In this document: one piece after another, positions 48,585 to 59,300 of the stretch | How the letters are laid out: the number at the start of each line of letters is the position of its first letter | Numbering within the stretch: the stretch's first letter is position 1 | From: Thereva unica | Taxonomy: Eukaryota; Arthropoda; Insecta; Diptera; Therevidae | Direction: 5' to 3' | NCBI GenBank assembly: GCA_949987705.1 | Contig: OX465281.1 | Coordinates: 29,868,942 to 29,932,941 of the forward strand | DNA: 64,000 nt | Program-made: the position numbers and the translations under genes | The notes under the pieces: generated by a model | The model's input: the letters and a program-made list of their open reading frames with translations, nothing else | Database searches by the model: none | What the model was told of the DNA's origin: nothing

Positions 48585-49234
48585 GGCCCCTATTCCCATT
48601 GTCACGTCACTTTTTTTCTCACCTCACATTTTTTGTCACGTCACTTATAAAGTGGTATGGCCCTATTCTGATTCTCATTTCACGGCGAGTGACAATCCAA
48701 GACACATTTTCATTTTCTTGGGTAGTCACTCGCCGTCAAAGTGAGAATCAGAATAGGGCCCGGCCCGTATTCTCATAGTCGAGTGACAAGGAAAAAATTT
48801 GTGAGGTAAAATGTCACAAAACTAGGTGTGGTATTCTCGAAGTCATTTTTTGTAGCAAATGTCACTGAAAACTGTCATTTTTTATCACTTGGAAATAGTA
48901 GGTGACACTACGATTTTTTTTAAATAAATAGTGACAAAGGGTAAGAAATATGTTTTATTTTAATATTTCTGATGATTTAACATTATTCTTATATGCTAGA
49001 ATTAAAATAATGAACAGGAGGCAATTTATCGTTTAGCCAAAGCAAGGCGGAATGTAAAAATAAATGGAAAAAATATTCGTTAATTTATTATGAACAGATA
49101 AGTCCACCAAACATGACGGCCGCATAAAGGTATAAGCAAATGCCGTCACTTTTTCTACAATAGGTGACTACGAGAATACGAAACTTGGTTTGTCACATTT
49201 TGCAATGGGTGACGTGACTATGGGAATAGGGGCC
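48585..49234. mobile_element. Nested MITE cluster, outer element GGCCCCTATTCCCAT
   Basis: Outer ends: GGCCCCTATTCCCATTGTCA at 48585 and the mirror TGACTATGGGAATAGGGGCC ending 49234. The flanks are TAC and TAA (two of three match). Inside are a hairpin element (48659-48760) and another element whose ends are GGCCCGTATTCTCATAGTCG (48763) and GTGACTACGAGAATACG (about 49180). Just left, GTCACTCATGAGAATACGG is an orphan right end, and about 50 bp of the outer right end is repeated at 49235-49290. All share the TATTCTC...GTCAC theme, so related elements have inserted into one another. Confidence 0.7.
48659..48760. mobile_element. 102-bp hairpin element
   Basis: GGCCCTATTCTGATTCTCAT and its mirror GAGAATCAGAATAGGGCC extend to arms of about 35 bp through CACGGCGAGTGAC/GTCACTCGCCGT, with a short central CTTGG-containing loop. 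No matching 3-bp flanks. Confidence 0.75.
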
Positions 49235-49494
49235 TAAGAAAACTGGTTTGTCACATTTTCCAGTGGTGGACATGACTATGGCAATAGGAGTTGTTGTAGG
49301 AAACTGGCAATATGTAGGGAGAGACTTCGAGTTCTAAAACGACTGTAGCGCCATTTAAAAACAAGATACCATCTTCAGAAAAAATTGGTAGCCCAGCAAG
49401 ATAATATTTTGTTCGAATGTCGATAATTATGCTAAAAGAAATGCATATTTCTTATATACCATACCCAAAAAATTATGAAATCAATTTTTATCAG

Positions 49495-49702
49495 AAGCCT
49501 TATTCTCGTTGTCGAGTGACGTGACAGATCTGTCACTTCGACCTCAAATTGATAACAGATATCTCGCAAGCAAATCGACAAAATTCGAAAATAATTGTCG
49601 CAAGGAGGCGTGTGAAGTGACATTTTCCCCGATACGTGTGTAGGTATTGACAGTTTACCGTGTCCCTCGAAATCACGTCACTCGCCAACGAGAGTACCAA
49701 GC
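49495..49702. mobile_element. Decayed relative of the TATTCTC/GTCAC MITEs
   Basis: Left AGCCTTATTCTCGTTGTCGA-GTGACGTGA and right TCACGTCACTCGCCAACGAG are inverted with several changes. Exact termini and target duplication not resolved. Confidence 0.5.
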
Positions 49703-51462
49703 ACAGAATTTCGTTTTCGTCATTTTTTAAAATTTAACAAAAATAAATATACATACATCGTCGGTTCACCCTACAGGCACAAAATTTGCCTGGTTAAGTC
49801 GTTAATTACTAACTTATCAAAAATTTTAGTAGCAATTAACCACAAAACGAAAATATCTAAACATTTCTGCATCCGCCCAGCTTCAAAGACGTCTGTCTGC
49901 CCCAAAAATCTTACGTCAAAAATTCCACAATATCAAAAAACTTGTTTTTATAAATCATTCCACAACCAGTTTCCCCAAAAATTAATACCCTTTCGCTAAA
50001 ATTGCCAACCAAGATAAATTTAATTAGCATCAAAAATACTGTAAAAAATGATTCATGATATTAAACCCCCGACGTGAAAAAAAAAACGCACCATCATATA
50101 ATAATCCCATGTTTGTGCAAAAATTTCTAGTCCAACTGCATGAATGCAAATTAATTTTTTTTTTCTAGAATCCCTGGAATATTGAAAATTTATGACGGCC
50201 TTAACTTAAGTTAATACCGCAGACATGTCTCCCATGTCCAGGAGAAGCCTCCCCATGGAGCTCCTCCTTCTCCTCGAAACATTTCCAGAAGATCCGAATT
50301 TAATATAGAAGCTTTAAAAAAAATCCGCTTTTACATCTGTCGTTATCTTCTCGGACGACAGCTGAACGAGCAGACTGCATGCTGGCATTGGAATTTGAAA
50401 TGAGAAAAATAAGACCAAATTACACCGCAGTCGACATATTAAATTTGCGTGTGTCTGCAAGAGGGGGTATGACAGAATTTTGTAGTTTATATACAGTTTT
50501 TATTATTAAAAAAAATTTGGAAATTCTCCCTTATTTAAAGGAAAATCCTCCCAAGGCTTGAGATCTAGAAGTGTAATGAGAATGGGGCGTTTTTCCCCAT
50601 CTACCATAAAATTAGTCATGTGTAAATGCAGCGCAAACTCCCGTCTATCGATCCAACGCGGCACACGGGAGCACTCACACAGCACTTTTGGGCAAAAAAA
50701 GAAAAAATTTCTTTACTTCTTATAAAAGCAACAAAAAAAAACCGGGGGGTAAACGCCCGACGGCACCGACCGACACGGTAAAATGATTCTCGCGAATTTT
50801 TCCCAGACACTTTTCTCCGCGTCTGAAAATTTCATTTCGCATTTCGACGCCAAAAATCGCGGCGAGCAGAGAAGTAGCGAAAAGAAAAAAACTGTAAAAT
50901 CCAAAATGCCGCCATGCCGGCCGGTGAAAATAGAGCAAAACAGCGCGACAAAGAACTTGAACGCTGTGCTGGCTGCGAGAGGGACGCCTAAAAATAGCGC
51001 GATGATGATTTTATATAATTGTGGAGGATTCTGAGCACGAAGAATGCGCGCCACCACACAAGTGCCTTCATCACCATTTTTCTTTTTTTTTTGTTCTTTT
51101 GCTCACTCTTGAATATATTGAGCAACGATCATCGCGGTAATTCTTTCCAGAGTGGCAGATGTTCCAATTTGAAATGGAAACAAGCGCTTCTCTACTATAA
51201 CGGAATTTCTCTTCGTTCCAACACTTGCAAGAAATTTTCATTTCATCAAAACTAAAAAAAAATTGCACAAAATTAACACAAACTTAAGAAAAAACTCAAA
51301 TCAAAATTTACGAAACTTGTAAAATCTTTCACTGCTAGTTTCTTCTTTTTTTCTTTCAATTAAAAACTTTCTTCGCAAAATGTCCATAAATTCTTCAATC
51401 ACTTTTTTTAATCCAATTTCTTCGCCGTATTTCTTTTTTTTACTCATTTTGGAGTAACTTAC
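49703..51462. other. Intron 1, exon-1-proximal part
   Basis: Mostly free of recognisable repeats. A moderately GC-richer block lies at about 50600-51060. Frames up to 114 codons there have no known domain. Being close to exon 1 and repeat-poor, it is the likeliest place for retained intronic enhancers. That is inference only. Confidence 0.4.
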
Positions 51463-51519
51463 CTTAGCTCCAATCTGGTTTCCGCACTGACCGGCTTGAA
51501 TGTGAACAATTTCCCTCAT
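51463..51519 (-). CDS. betaTub56D: Beta-tubulin exon 1 (codons 1-19)
   Basis: ATG (51519-51517) in an AAAC-ATG context opens MREIVHIQAGQCGNQIGAK, the invariant beta-tubulin N-terminus. The leading MREI is the tetrapeptide used for co-translational tubulin mRNA autoregulation, and the QAGQCGNQIG segment contributes to the nucleotide site. A consensus donor GTAAGT follows codon 19, the split position known for fly beta-tubulin genes. The frame stays open for 52 more codons into the intron, but these are not tubulin-like. Confidence 0.96.
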
Positions 51520-51597
51520 GTTTAATTTTTTTTTATTATTTTATTTTAAATATATTAAATATAAATTTACACAAAAAAACTACTCTTTACGATATTC

Positions 51598-51605
51598 TTT
51601 TTATA
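51598..51605 (-). promoter_or_regulatory. betaTub56D: Candidate TATA box of the beta-tubulin gene
   Basis: TATAAAAA on the minus strand lies about 80 bp upstream of the start codon. Transcription starting about 30 bp downstream would give a 5' UTR of roughly 50 bp. Spacing is plausible, but no convincing initiator was identified and alternative distal promoters cannot be excluded. Confidence 0.45.
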
Positions 51606-52338
51606 TCAGACACGACTTCCCTCTTTGAGATTCGCTTACTTTTTGAAGACTGCGAGAAAACGAAGCTGGACAACGGATTTTACAGGCCCGGCAACGCCCA
51701 ATTCTTGTCGCTGATTGGCTGATTTCTTGGCAATAAAATGACGTCAGGGTTGGCAATATACGGTATCGAAAAACTTGTTTATTCCAATGTTTCCATTAAC
51801 GGCGTGAATGTAGACTATGTACACTGTCAATTTGGTGGGTAGAAAATAAGTTTTGTGATTTTTTTAGGATTTATAAAATAGTTTTTATATTATTAAAAAT
51901 TATTTTGAATATTTTTTTTATTATTAATGAAAAATACATTTTTTAAAAAACTTAAATGACAATACATGTTGTAGTAACACCTGTTTTAGATTTTAATTTA
52001 AAATAAGAGTTTTGGATCTATTACGCTAAAATATCTCTTTTTTATATCAATAGCTTTAACTTAGATTTTATTCAGCGGTCAAATGGTAGTTTAGGTTAAA
52101 GAAATAAAAGAATGTGCCATTAAACGTAATTCTTCGATTGTTATCCCGATCTGTCCAGTCATCTATGGGTGGAATGATGGCATACCTTATTCGAAAGTCC
52201 ACGTAATCTAGGTTGTCCGCAGCGATAGCGAACCTCCTAAGAATGGATGAGAGATCATATAAATAAGGAGCCCACCCAAGAGAAGCCTTTGTCCTGGCGG
52301 CCATCCACGATGCCATTTGCTCGGCATATACATATGTA
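51606..52338. other. Upstream flank of beta-tubulin
   Basis: About 700 bp of non-repetitive AT-rich DNA between the TATA candidate and the first upstream MITE, probably holding the proximal promoter. No gene. The 103-codon minus frame (52068-52379) runs into the MITE terminus and is not recognised. Confidence 0.4.
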
Positions 52339-52998
52339 GGCTGCATTCGGTAACGTCGTCTGCATGACAAAGTAGTCATTAATCAACTGTTGCCTAGTTT
52401 ATAGCTACTCCAAAAATAATTCGAATTATGGATCATCCAAAACTTTTAACCCTATAAACGAGGTAATTCGGATTATGGCTTAAACCGAAATGTTTCGGCT
52501 TAAGCCACAGTTATATGAATATATTTAATACCCGTTTATACGCTAATTCGAAATTTTGACGTAACTTTGAGTTAAATCGATTTAATTTTTCTGCTATAAA
52601 CTAGGTATGTATCGACTAATGTCATTTTTATTTTTTGATTTTTCATGCAAGTTGAATTGTGACATTACCGAATATCACTTTATTGATACAGATTGTTTAA
52701 TTTTTTGAAAATGGAACTGAAAGCGAATTGTGTATTAGATATATTAATGGAACTTTTAGTTGATTCTCAGCACTTTAATCAAAGAGATAGTTTGGCCAAA
52801 ATTGTGCAGAAACAAAATTGGAGTAAAAAAAACAGATTTTGACATAAACGGAATTTTAATTGAAACTGCGCTATCTGCACAATTTTCGGCATCAATTGAC
52901 AATAAGTGATATTACCGAACGAACCACACCTGCAGTATTCATTACCGAACTCTTGATTTTTGCAATTTGTCAAGCAGACGACGTTACCGAATGCAGCC
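52339..52998. mobile_element. Inverted-repeat element, TSD GTA
   Basis: The ends GGCTGCATTCGGTAACGTCG and CGACGTTACCGAATGCAGCC are perfect inverted repeats, with similarity to about 33 bp through TCTGCATGACAAA. GTA flanks both ends (52336-52338, 52999-53001). Internal ATTACCGAA words recur. A second inverted pair, CCTAGTTTATAGC (52393) and GCTATAAACTAGG (to 52605), marks a nested or ancestral element. Length 660 bp, non-coding. Confidence 0.87.
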
Positions 52999-53279
52999 GT
53001 ATATATGTCCAAAGGAATAAGATGCAATAAGACACCCAGCGCAGCTGTTGGGGTGTGTCCCATTGCACCACTAATACACAACTCATCTGTTCTTTTCAAC
53101 TTTTCCGGTTTCTTTCACTCAGTAAACATCTGCGATGCGGTTCACCATGCCGATATGCCATGCATAAGTTTAGGTCCTTACAACCAGTGGACTATGAGGG
53201 GTTTAAGGCCACAATTTACTCCAATCGTTGTTTGGTAAAGGAAGAGATCTGTATCTTTATTCTTAGCTAGGTAAAAGCC

Positions 53280-54150
53280 TAGACCCCCCTTTGTAGTAGC
53301 CTATTGTACAAGAGTGTCCAGCTCTCGTTGCATTATATCTCTTTGTACTTGGCGGTCACGACCAGCGCAATATCTTTGGCATAGGCCACCGTGGTGCACC
53401 TAGACTACCTTAGGGTTATCAAAACTTCGTTGACTGTTAAATTCAAAAGGAGCGGCGATAGGACCCCACGCTGCGGTGTGCCTCTTCCCACCCGTCTGAC
53501 TTCAGGCGGCAGACCAGACCTTATGACCCTGTACTTCAGCAGCTGATCAATAAAGGACCTGAAGTATTCGTCAACACCGAGACGCTGGAGAGCCCCCGTG
53601 AAAGCAGAAGATTCGACATCGTTGAAAGCACCTTCAATATCTAAGAAAGCAGTGAAATTGGACTCCTTGATTGGATGGGATTTTTCAATGACCGCTACCG
53701 GGGAGTGAAAGCACGATCTTGAGAAAAAAGGATGTGAGACATATAGGTCTCAAGTTCTTTGGATTGTGGTAGGAGATTTTCTCCACTTTCGGAATGAAAG
53801 CCACCTTTGCTACTCTCCAGGATGTTGGAATGTAGCTTAGGCGAAGGGGTCCCTGCAAGGGAGATGGCTGCAAGCCAGAATTAGGTCACTGACTTCCTGC
53901 ATTTCAAAAGATAAGTTCCGTCCGATCCAGGTGTTTTATAAGGCTAAAAGCCTTTTATGGCCCATAGGAGCGAATCCTTGTTTATCAGTCTGTCGATGGT
54001 ACCTAAATTATTATATTCACTAGTTGGGCTCCCAAAAACCTGTTTCTTCGGATGCAGCAAGAGATGTTGGGTATCGAGCAGGAGTTTCAACGACTCCTGG
54101 CTACTTGTGGTCCATGTACCATCTGCTTGTGGCAGCAATTCTTGTGGCTT
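53280..54150 (-). pseudogene. LOA/I-like retrotransposon, RT domain fragment
   Basis: On the minus strand in order: INKDSLLWAIKGFSPYKTPG (the FKPYKSPGPDG block), YIPTSWRVAKVAFIPKVEKI, LRPICLTSFFLKI, AFLDIEGAFNDVESSAFTGA (first catalytic Asp), LPPEVRRVGRGTPQRGVLSP and a decayed YA.D segment. The order and spacing fit an RT of the Jockey/I superfamily, with GAFN characteristic of LOA/I/R1-type elements. Frameshifts and stops interrupt it. The downstream RNase H is missing. Confidence 0.78.
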
Positions 54151-57100
54151 GGGCTTTTAGAGAGAGCCTTTCTAAGCCTTGCGGTGTTTGAAAAACCTTC
54201 TATTGTCTCGCAAGGAGGTTTGGCTTAACCCTGTACTTCCTAATGGGACAGGCTGCTTCCAATATATTATTTGGGGGATTGCTGAGATTCCTCACCTGAT
54301 ATTCACAATTTATATACAGGATGTATTGCTGAAACTAACAAATCGGCCGGCAGTGGATAGGCGAACAAAAAATCTAGGTGGCTTGCTGATTCTCAGCTAA
54401 CTACCGCCGACATAGCCCAATGCTATCACGAGACACGCAAGCCCCACCGCGAGATCTAGGTGAGGTGAGGATAAAAATGTTAAATCGATTGAGAATACCC
54501 AGCTACTATCACTGTGATTACCGCTTGCCTATCAGGATAGATAAAGATTTATTTGTTAGCTTACGCCCTTATTAAGTTTTCAGAGGTGCATTGCCAATTT
54601 AGAGAACAGTGTTTTTTAGAAGGCAGTCCAAGTTTATAGCTGTACTAAACACAGGCCTTTGGTTAAATCTAGACTTTTTTATGATGAAGCGGTGAGATTA
54701 TTTCATCAACCGAGCAGTACCGCGATACGATGCCCAAAACTGGGGACATTACCCTGCGGCCGGCGTCATAAACATGCCACTTTAAAGGATCCCTCGAAGG
54801 GGTCTCGTTAACAGTAGATCATATGGATCAGCAATCTACCGTCTCTGCCTCTTTTTCGAGAAGAAAGGGCTCTCCGGATTTCTAGCTCGGATTAAAAACC
54901 TGCTTCTTCTTATCTTACACTTTCCTCACATGACCGACTTACGCCATGGCGTCACTGGTTCGGATCAGCTGCTTAACTGCTATATCTCCTGGAATTTCTT
55001 TGCCTTTTTCTGCCTATTTGAGCCTCGGCACACCTATTTCCGACTTTGATACAGATATCCGTGCACCATATCAGCCCAGCCGGCGTTAGGATACCTTAGG
55101 TTAAATCCGGCATAACTTTATTTTGATGTATGTATGTTAACTTAACTTTAAGATCTTCTCTGCCATCTATTCCAATTGCAGTCCTCAAACCGCTTTTCAA
55201 CAAGTTGACCCTCTCCCTGGAAGCCACCAACAAAACCACATAACACTACGCGAATAAAAGAAATTGTTAGCCCACACAAATGATGTCAACAAGCCAGGCA
55301 ACAAAAATGTTTCTTATAAAAATATTATTTCACGAAAAAATTTCTAACAGTGTTCCCCATCAAGCCTTCCATATATAGGAATATTCCAATTACCTAAAAC
55401 AACTTCCAGTTGATGACGTAACGCCGGAACCTATAATTTTTCACCGTGCATTTCATATAAGGCGCTGTCAGTGCGACGACTCGGCTCCAGCCCGTAGTCA
55501 AAAAGAGCATTAAAATGTCACTCGCTCCACTCCAGCACTGGAAGCAGCGGCCCCACACCGTTCCACTCCATTGTCGCCGCAGAGAAGTCCTGAGAAAAGG
55601 GTCGCTTATGCGGGCACAATTTTCTTCTATGTATGTATGTGTTGGTGTGTGGGGAGGAAGGGCGCTTCTAAACCGTATGATCGAAGCGATTTTTCTCTAC
55701 TTTAAGTCTAGGGTGGGGAAACCGAAGAAATTGATTTTTCCCGTAGGCGAGCGACTGCAAAAAAAAAGAAAGGTTTAACGGTTGTTTTTTTTCGGTTTCC
55801 TTTCCTAGTTAAGACGTTTGGTGTTGCCGGCCGCCGCCTATGTACCTGGAAATGCCGGGTGCAGTCGCAGGTGTGCATCCAGTGGATTTATTGGAATTGC
55901 ATATTTTTCGACTGGAGTGGGCAGCGCAGTGGCGGGGGCATGCAGAGATGTTGGGTGCAAAATTTTCACAATTTCGGTGCGAGAGAGAGAATTCGTAGTG
56001 TAGTGTCTTTAAAATAATGGAAAATGGCGGTTTTTTGTTTGCGGCTGTCTGTCACTATTGAAACCGTTCGTATTATAAGAAAGTGGGAAATTGGGAAGAT
56101 GCCATTAGGAGCGTGTCCGTCGCATTGCGACGAAGGGAGCCCTCGAATTCTCGTCCCTTTTTTTCTTTCCTTTTGATGAGCCGAAAATGTTTGTTTGCTG
56201 TTGTGGCAATTTCCCCTTCTTATCGCCAATATCCCAGCCTCGATGGAAATTTTTTTTACGTCTCAGCAAATTGCCGGGTCCTTATTACGTTTTGATATGA
56301 TTGTGTTGGGCCTCCTGCCTCATTTGTGCTCCTTGAGATTAGATAAAAATTTTGTATTTGGATAACAATTTATTACCGTTATATCGAATCTTTTACCGCA
56401 ATGGAAATAACCGGGATAAAATCGATTCCAGGACGACGACAAGAAAAAAAAGTGGGGAAAATCTAACAAGCTGCAGTTGGGCAACTTTTGTCCTTTTAAG
56501 GACAACACAACTGGTCGCAAACGTGTTGGGGGGGATGATGAAGGAAAAGAGCTGGGTTTTTACCTTTTAACCTGCGGGGATTTCTGGGTAAGAACGATTA
56601 TCAATAAAATGTTTTTTTTCGTCCTTTATTAATTATATTTATCGAATTAATGGCGGGGAAAAGGGAGGTATGGGCGTATATATAAAACAGTTATGCACGA
56701 CACGCACCTGATATCTCAAGTACATTTCCAAGGTTTTTTCCCAGGTGATACGTTCCTGGAATAGGAATTATTTACCGGACCCAACATATACACCGCGCTT
56801 TCCTCGAATGAATTGTTTATTTATTAAGCAGGGAAATCGAGGCTTTCCTTATTAAAAGAGGAGAATTTATGGAGTTCGCCGTTCGCCCCCTCGCAAATAG
56901 CGGCTGTTATCCCGTATTGTGGCATAAACATTTCGCAATGGTGGGAGTGAGAACACGGGAATACCATTTATTGCCATTGGGGGGGTGCGATTCAATTCGG
57001 TCCATTAGAATTACATACATGACATTTTGTTGAAATTGATGTCATAAATAGTAATTGTACGATTTGGCAACAGCCATGACCAAAATATTAAGTTATGTGC

Positions 57101-58105
57101 AGTAAAATTCGAAGGGAGAGAATCATTCCCTTTGAAAAATAAATCAATGCCACAATATTCAGGAAAGATTACGTGTCTTGGAAAACGTCTGGCAAAATGT
57201 CACATCCAGTTTAGTCACAGTGTTTGTCATGGAAAATATAAAAGCACCTAGATGGATTAAGTAAAACCACATTAATTCCGTCTTTGATTAATGGTAATTA
57301 CAGCAGGTGATGGCGATTAAACCTTTGTAGTCATTATCATTGAACATTGGTGTATATCTGGTGCTAGACCAATTAGAGGCGAACTTTTTTTGGTTATATT
57401 TTAGGCGCACTTGAACTTGTGTCGCAGTAGCGTTATCTGAATGGTAAATTAACTAAACGATGTCATTGACTTTTAGTAGTGTTTTATGACTATTGATTAC
57501 TGAAATACATATTAAGTTTGTGACGGAGTTAAGGAGGAATGGCTATATAATGAATGGTTGGAAGAGGTAGGGAATATGTAAATAATGACGGAATTGTAGG
57601 ATAATAGTATTTGCCTTAAGAAATGTGCTATCGTGTTTCTTATGGTTTCATAATGGTGCATTCACATGGGTTGAAAATACACATCGTTGTTAAATTATTC
57701 AGTATTTTGCGTGAAGTAAGATAAGACGATACTACAATGACGAAATTTAAAAGAAGAATATTCACTAAAATAAAGGACACTTTTTAAGTAAATATTAGTG
57801 AAATACTATTATTATAGTGCTAAGAATAGCAAGAAAAAGAGCTCACAGACAGAGACAAGAAGTCTGGAAGTAGAATTTCGTATGTGAGCTAGAACAATAG
57901 TAATTTAGACTGTAGTCCGAGCGCCGAATCCAAAGGGATCTTTGAAAGTTGCGCGGTGTATTTTCATAAATTGCTAAATGGCGAGCTAATTAAGCAATTG
58001 AAAGATCCGATGCTACCAAGCCAAGCTTAGAAGAAGTTGCCAATCAAAACCATAAAACGATTTAAATAACAACAGAAGACACCGGTGCAGCGAGCTTCTT
58101 CTTCG
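54151..58105. other. No gene recognised
   Basis: Mixed composition. The part around 54400-55100 is somewhat GC-richer and may be more non-LTR debris, but I can name no domain. Frames of 60-95 codons at 55515-56570 overlap on both strands. No terminal repeats noticed. Confidence 0.35.
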
Positions 58106-58111
58106 GTGGCT

Positions 58112-58399
58112 CTACAGCCCAATTCGAGCCTTGGCCTCCATCAGCTTCTTCTTCCAGACGTCTTTCTGCTCTGCAGCTTGTCTCCAGTTTCTTGTGTTGA
58201 GCAGTTTTGCTGCATCGGCCTTAACATTATCGTCCCACCTTGACCGTGGTTTGCCAACTGGTCTTCTGCCTTCTGGTAGTAGGTACAGGGTTTTTTTTGC
58301 TATCCCTGAGTCATCCATTCTTTGGACATGACCGGCCCAACGTAAACGCAGTAGCTTGGCATGTGTCGAGAGTTTACACTCTTTGTATAGATCGTACAA
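58112..58399 (-). pseudogene. RTE-like retrotransposon C-terminus (minus copy)
   Basis: A 95-codon open frame encodes THAKLLRLRWAGHVQRMDD, then GRRPVGKPRSRWDDNVKADA and NWRQAAEQKDVWKKKLMEAK up to KARIGL. This is the common C-terminal end of RTE-like ORF2 proteins (R..RW.GHV.RM ... RGRP..RW.D.V..D ... W...A.DR..W). It has remained open, implying a fairly recent copy, but is truncated on its 5' side at the repeat beginning near 58404. Confidence 0.8.
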
Positions 58400-58403
58400 T
58401 TCG

Positions 58404-58740
58404 TGATGTTTCGGTTTCTCGCTGAAAAAGATATTGTTTCGGTTTCCCGGTGAAGAACATATTGTTTCGTTTTTTTGCTGATATGTTTTGCAGCCAGAAA
58501 ACGAAACAATATGGGTGTCTTCGAAAATGCATCACTGCGGTATTACTGCAATATTCAGCAATTAGAACTCTGTGGCTGAATATTGCAGTGATACCGCAGG
58601 GATGCATTTTCGAAGACACCCTATGTTCTTCACCGAGAAACCGAAACAATATCTTTTTCAGCGAGAAACCGAAACAATATGTTTTTCAGCAATAAATTGA
58701 AACAATATCTTTTTCAGCAATATTTTGAAACAATATCTTT
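58404..58740. repeat. Inverted arrays of a GAAACAATAT unit around a hairpin
   Basis: Left half: two to three units of TTGTTTCGGTTTCTCGCTG-type sequence. Right half: four to five units of the mirror GAAACAATATCTTTTTCAGC, period about 30 bp. The halves are reverse complements separated by the snap-back element at 58513-58621. They lie between two divergently oriented RTE tails. Confidence 0.75.
58513..58621. mobile_element. 109-bp snap-back element, TSD TAT
   Basis: GGGTGTCTTCGAAAATGCAT and ATGCATTTTCGAAGACACCC begin arms of about 47 bp (58513-58559, 58575-58621) that are complementary with few mismatches around a loop of about 15 bases. TAT flanks both ends (58510-58512, 58622-58624). Size and pairing resemble a microRNA precursor, but the terminal GGG and target duplication identify it as a MITE. 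Confidence 0.87.
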
Positions 58741-58744
58741 TTCG

Positions 58745-59085
58745 TAAGACCCATCGATATGTAGGTCGAAGACGATACAACGAGTTCTACGAAGTTTTTG
58801 ACGACCCACAACTCTCAACTTTAATAAAAATTAACAGACTGCCACTTAATCAGGATGGAGGACAATCGTATCCCAAACGGCTTATAGTCTCAGAAATTTC
58901 GGGAAGTAGGCCAGTAGGTAGACCCAGGAGGAGATGGATAGGTTCTGTGACGGTTGACGCAGAGGCAATGCTCAACATCCGGAACTGGATACATGCTGCA
59001 AGGGATCGTCAAACTTGGAGAAATGCCCTAGAGAAGGTTAAGGCTCGATTTGGGCTGTAGCGCCATTGGATTGATGGATGTGGAT
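58745..59085 (+). pseudogene. RTE-like retrotransposon C-terminus (plus copy)
   Basis: The plus frame encodes QLSTLIKINRLPLNQ, PKRLIVSEISGSRPVGRPRR, then NIRNWIHAARDRQTWRNALE and KVKARFGL-stop, followed by a 3' tail CGCCATTGGATTGATGG that also closes the copies at 27.08 and 40.55 kb. The conserved WAGHV motif is altered. A truncated copy of a second RTE subfamily, diverged from 58112-58399. Confidence 0.78.
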
Positions 59086-59300
59086 CGGATAGCCAGGCGG
59101 CTCTGAAGGTTCATAATTCTGTCGTTACAACATCCAGGACTGTTCTGGATTGCCGCTGGTCTCTGTGTGCGACTGTCACTCAGTTTGATATAACTCTGTG
59201 GTGGGTTCCTGGACACAGGAGAATTAGGATAAACTGCAGGGCAGATGAGCTTGCTAGACAGTGAACCGAAGTAGAGAGGACACCCCACTTAACCCAGATG
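59085..59300 (+). pseudogene. LOA/I-like RNase H fragment
   Basis: IGSDSQAALKVHNSVVTTSR, TVLDCRWSLCATVTQFDI and TLWWVPGHRRIRINCRADEL are the second half of the RNase H domain found in LOA/I-type elements. SDSQAA contains a catalytic Asp, WVPGH is the handle motif, and N..AD the last acidic residue. A stop replaces the following residue (ARQ-stop). Confidence 0.8.

Noticed and set aside
50713..51057. 114-codon minus-strand frame near exon 1 as an upstream tubulin exon or nested gene
   Set aside because: It lies inside intron 1, has overlapping frames on both strands in a slightly GC-richer block, and shows no recognisable domain or splice structure.
51301..51519. A 72-residue short tubulin-like peptide
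   Set aside because: Only the first 19 codons are tubulin. The remainder is readthrough past a consensus GTAAGT donor, and exon 2 restores the protein exactly.
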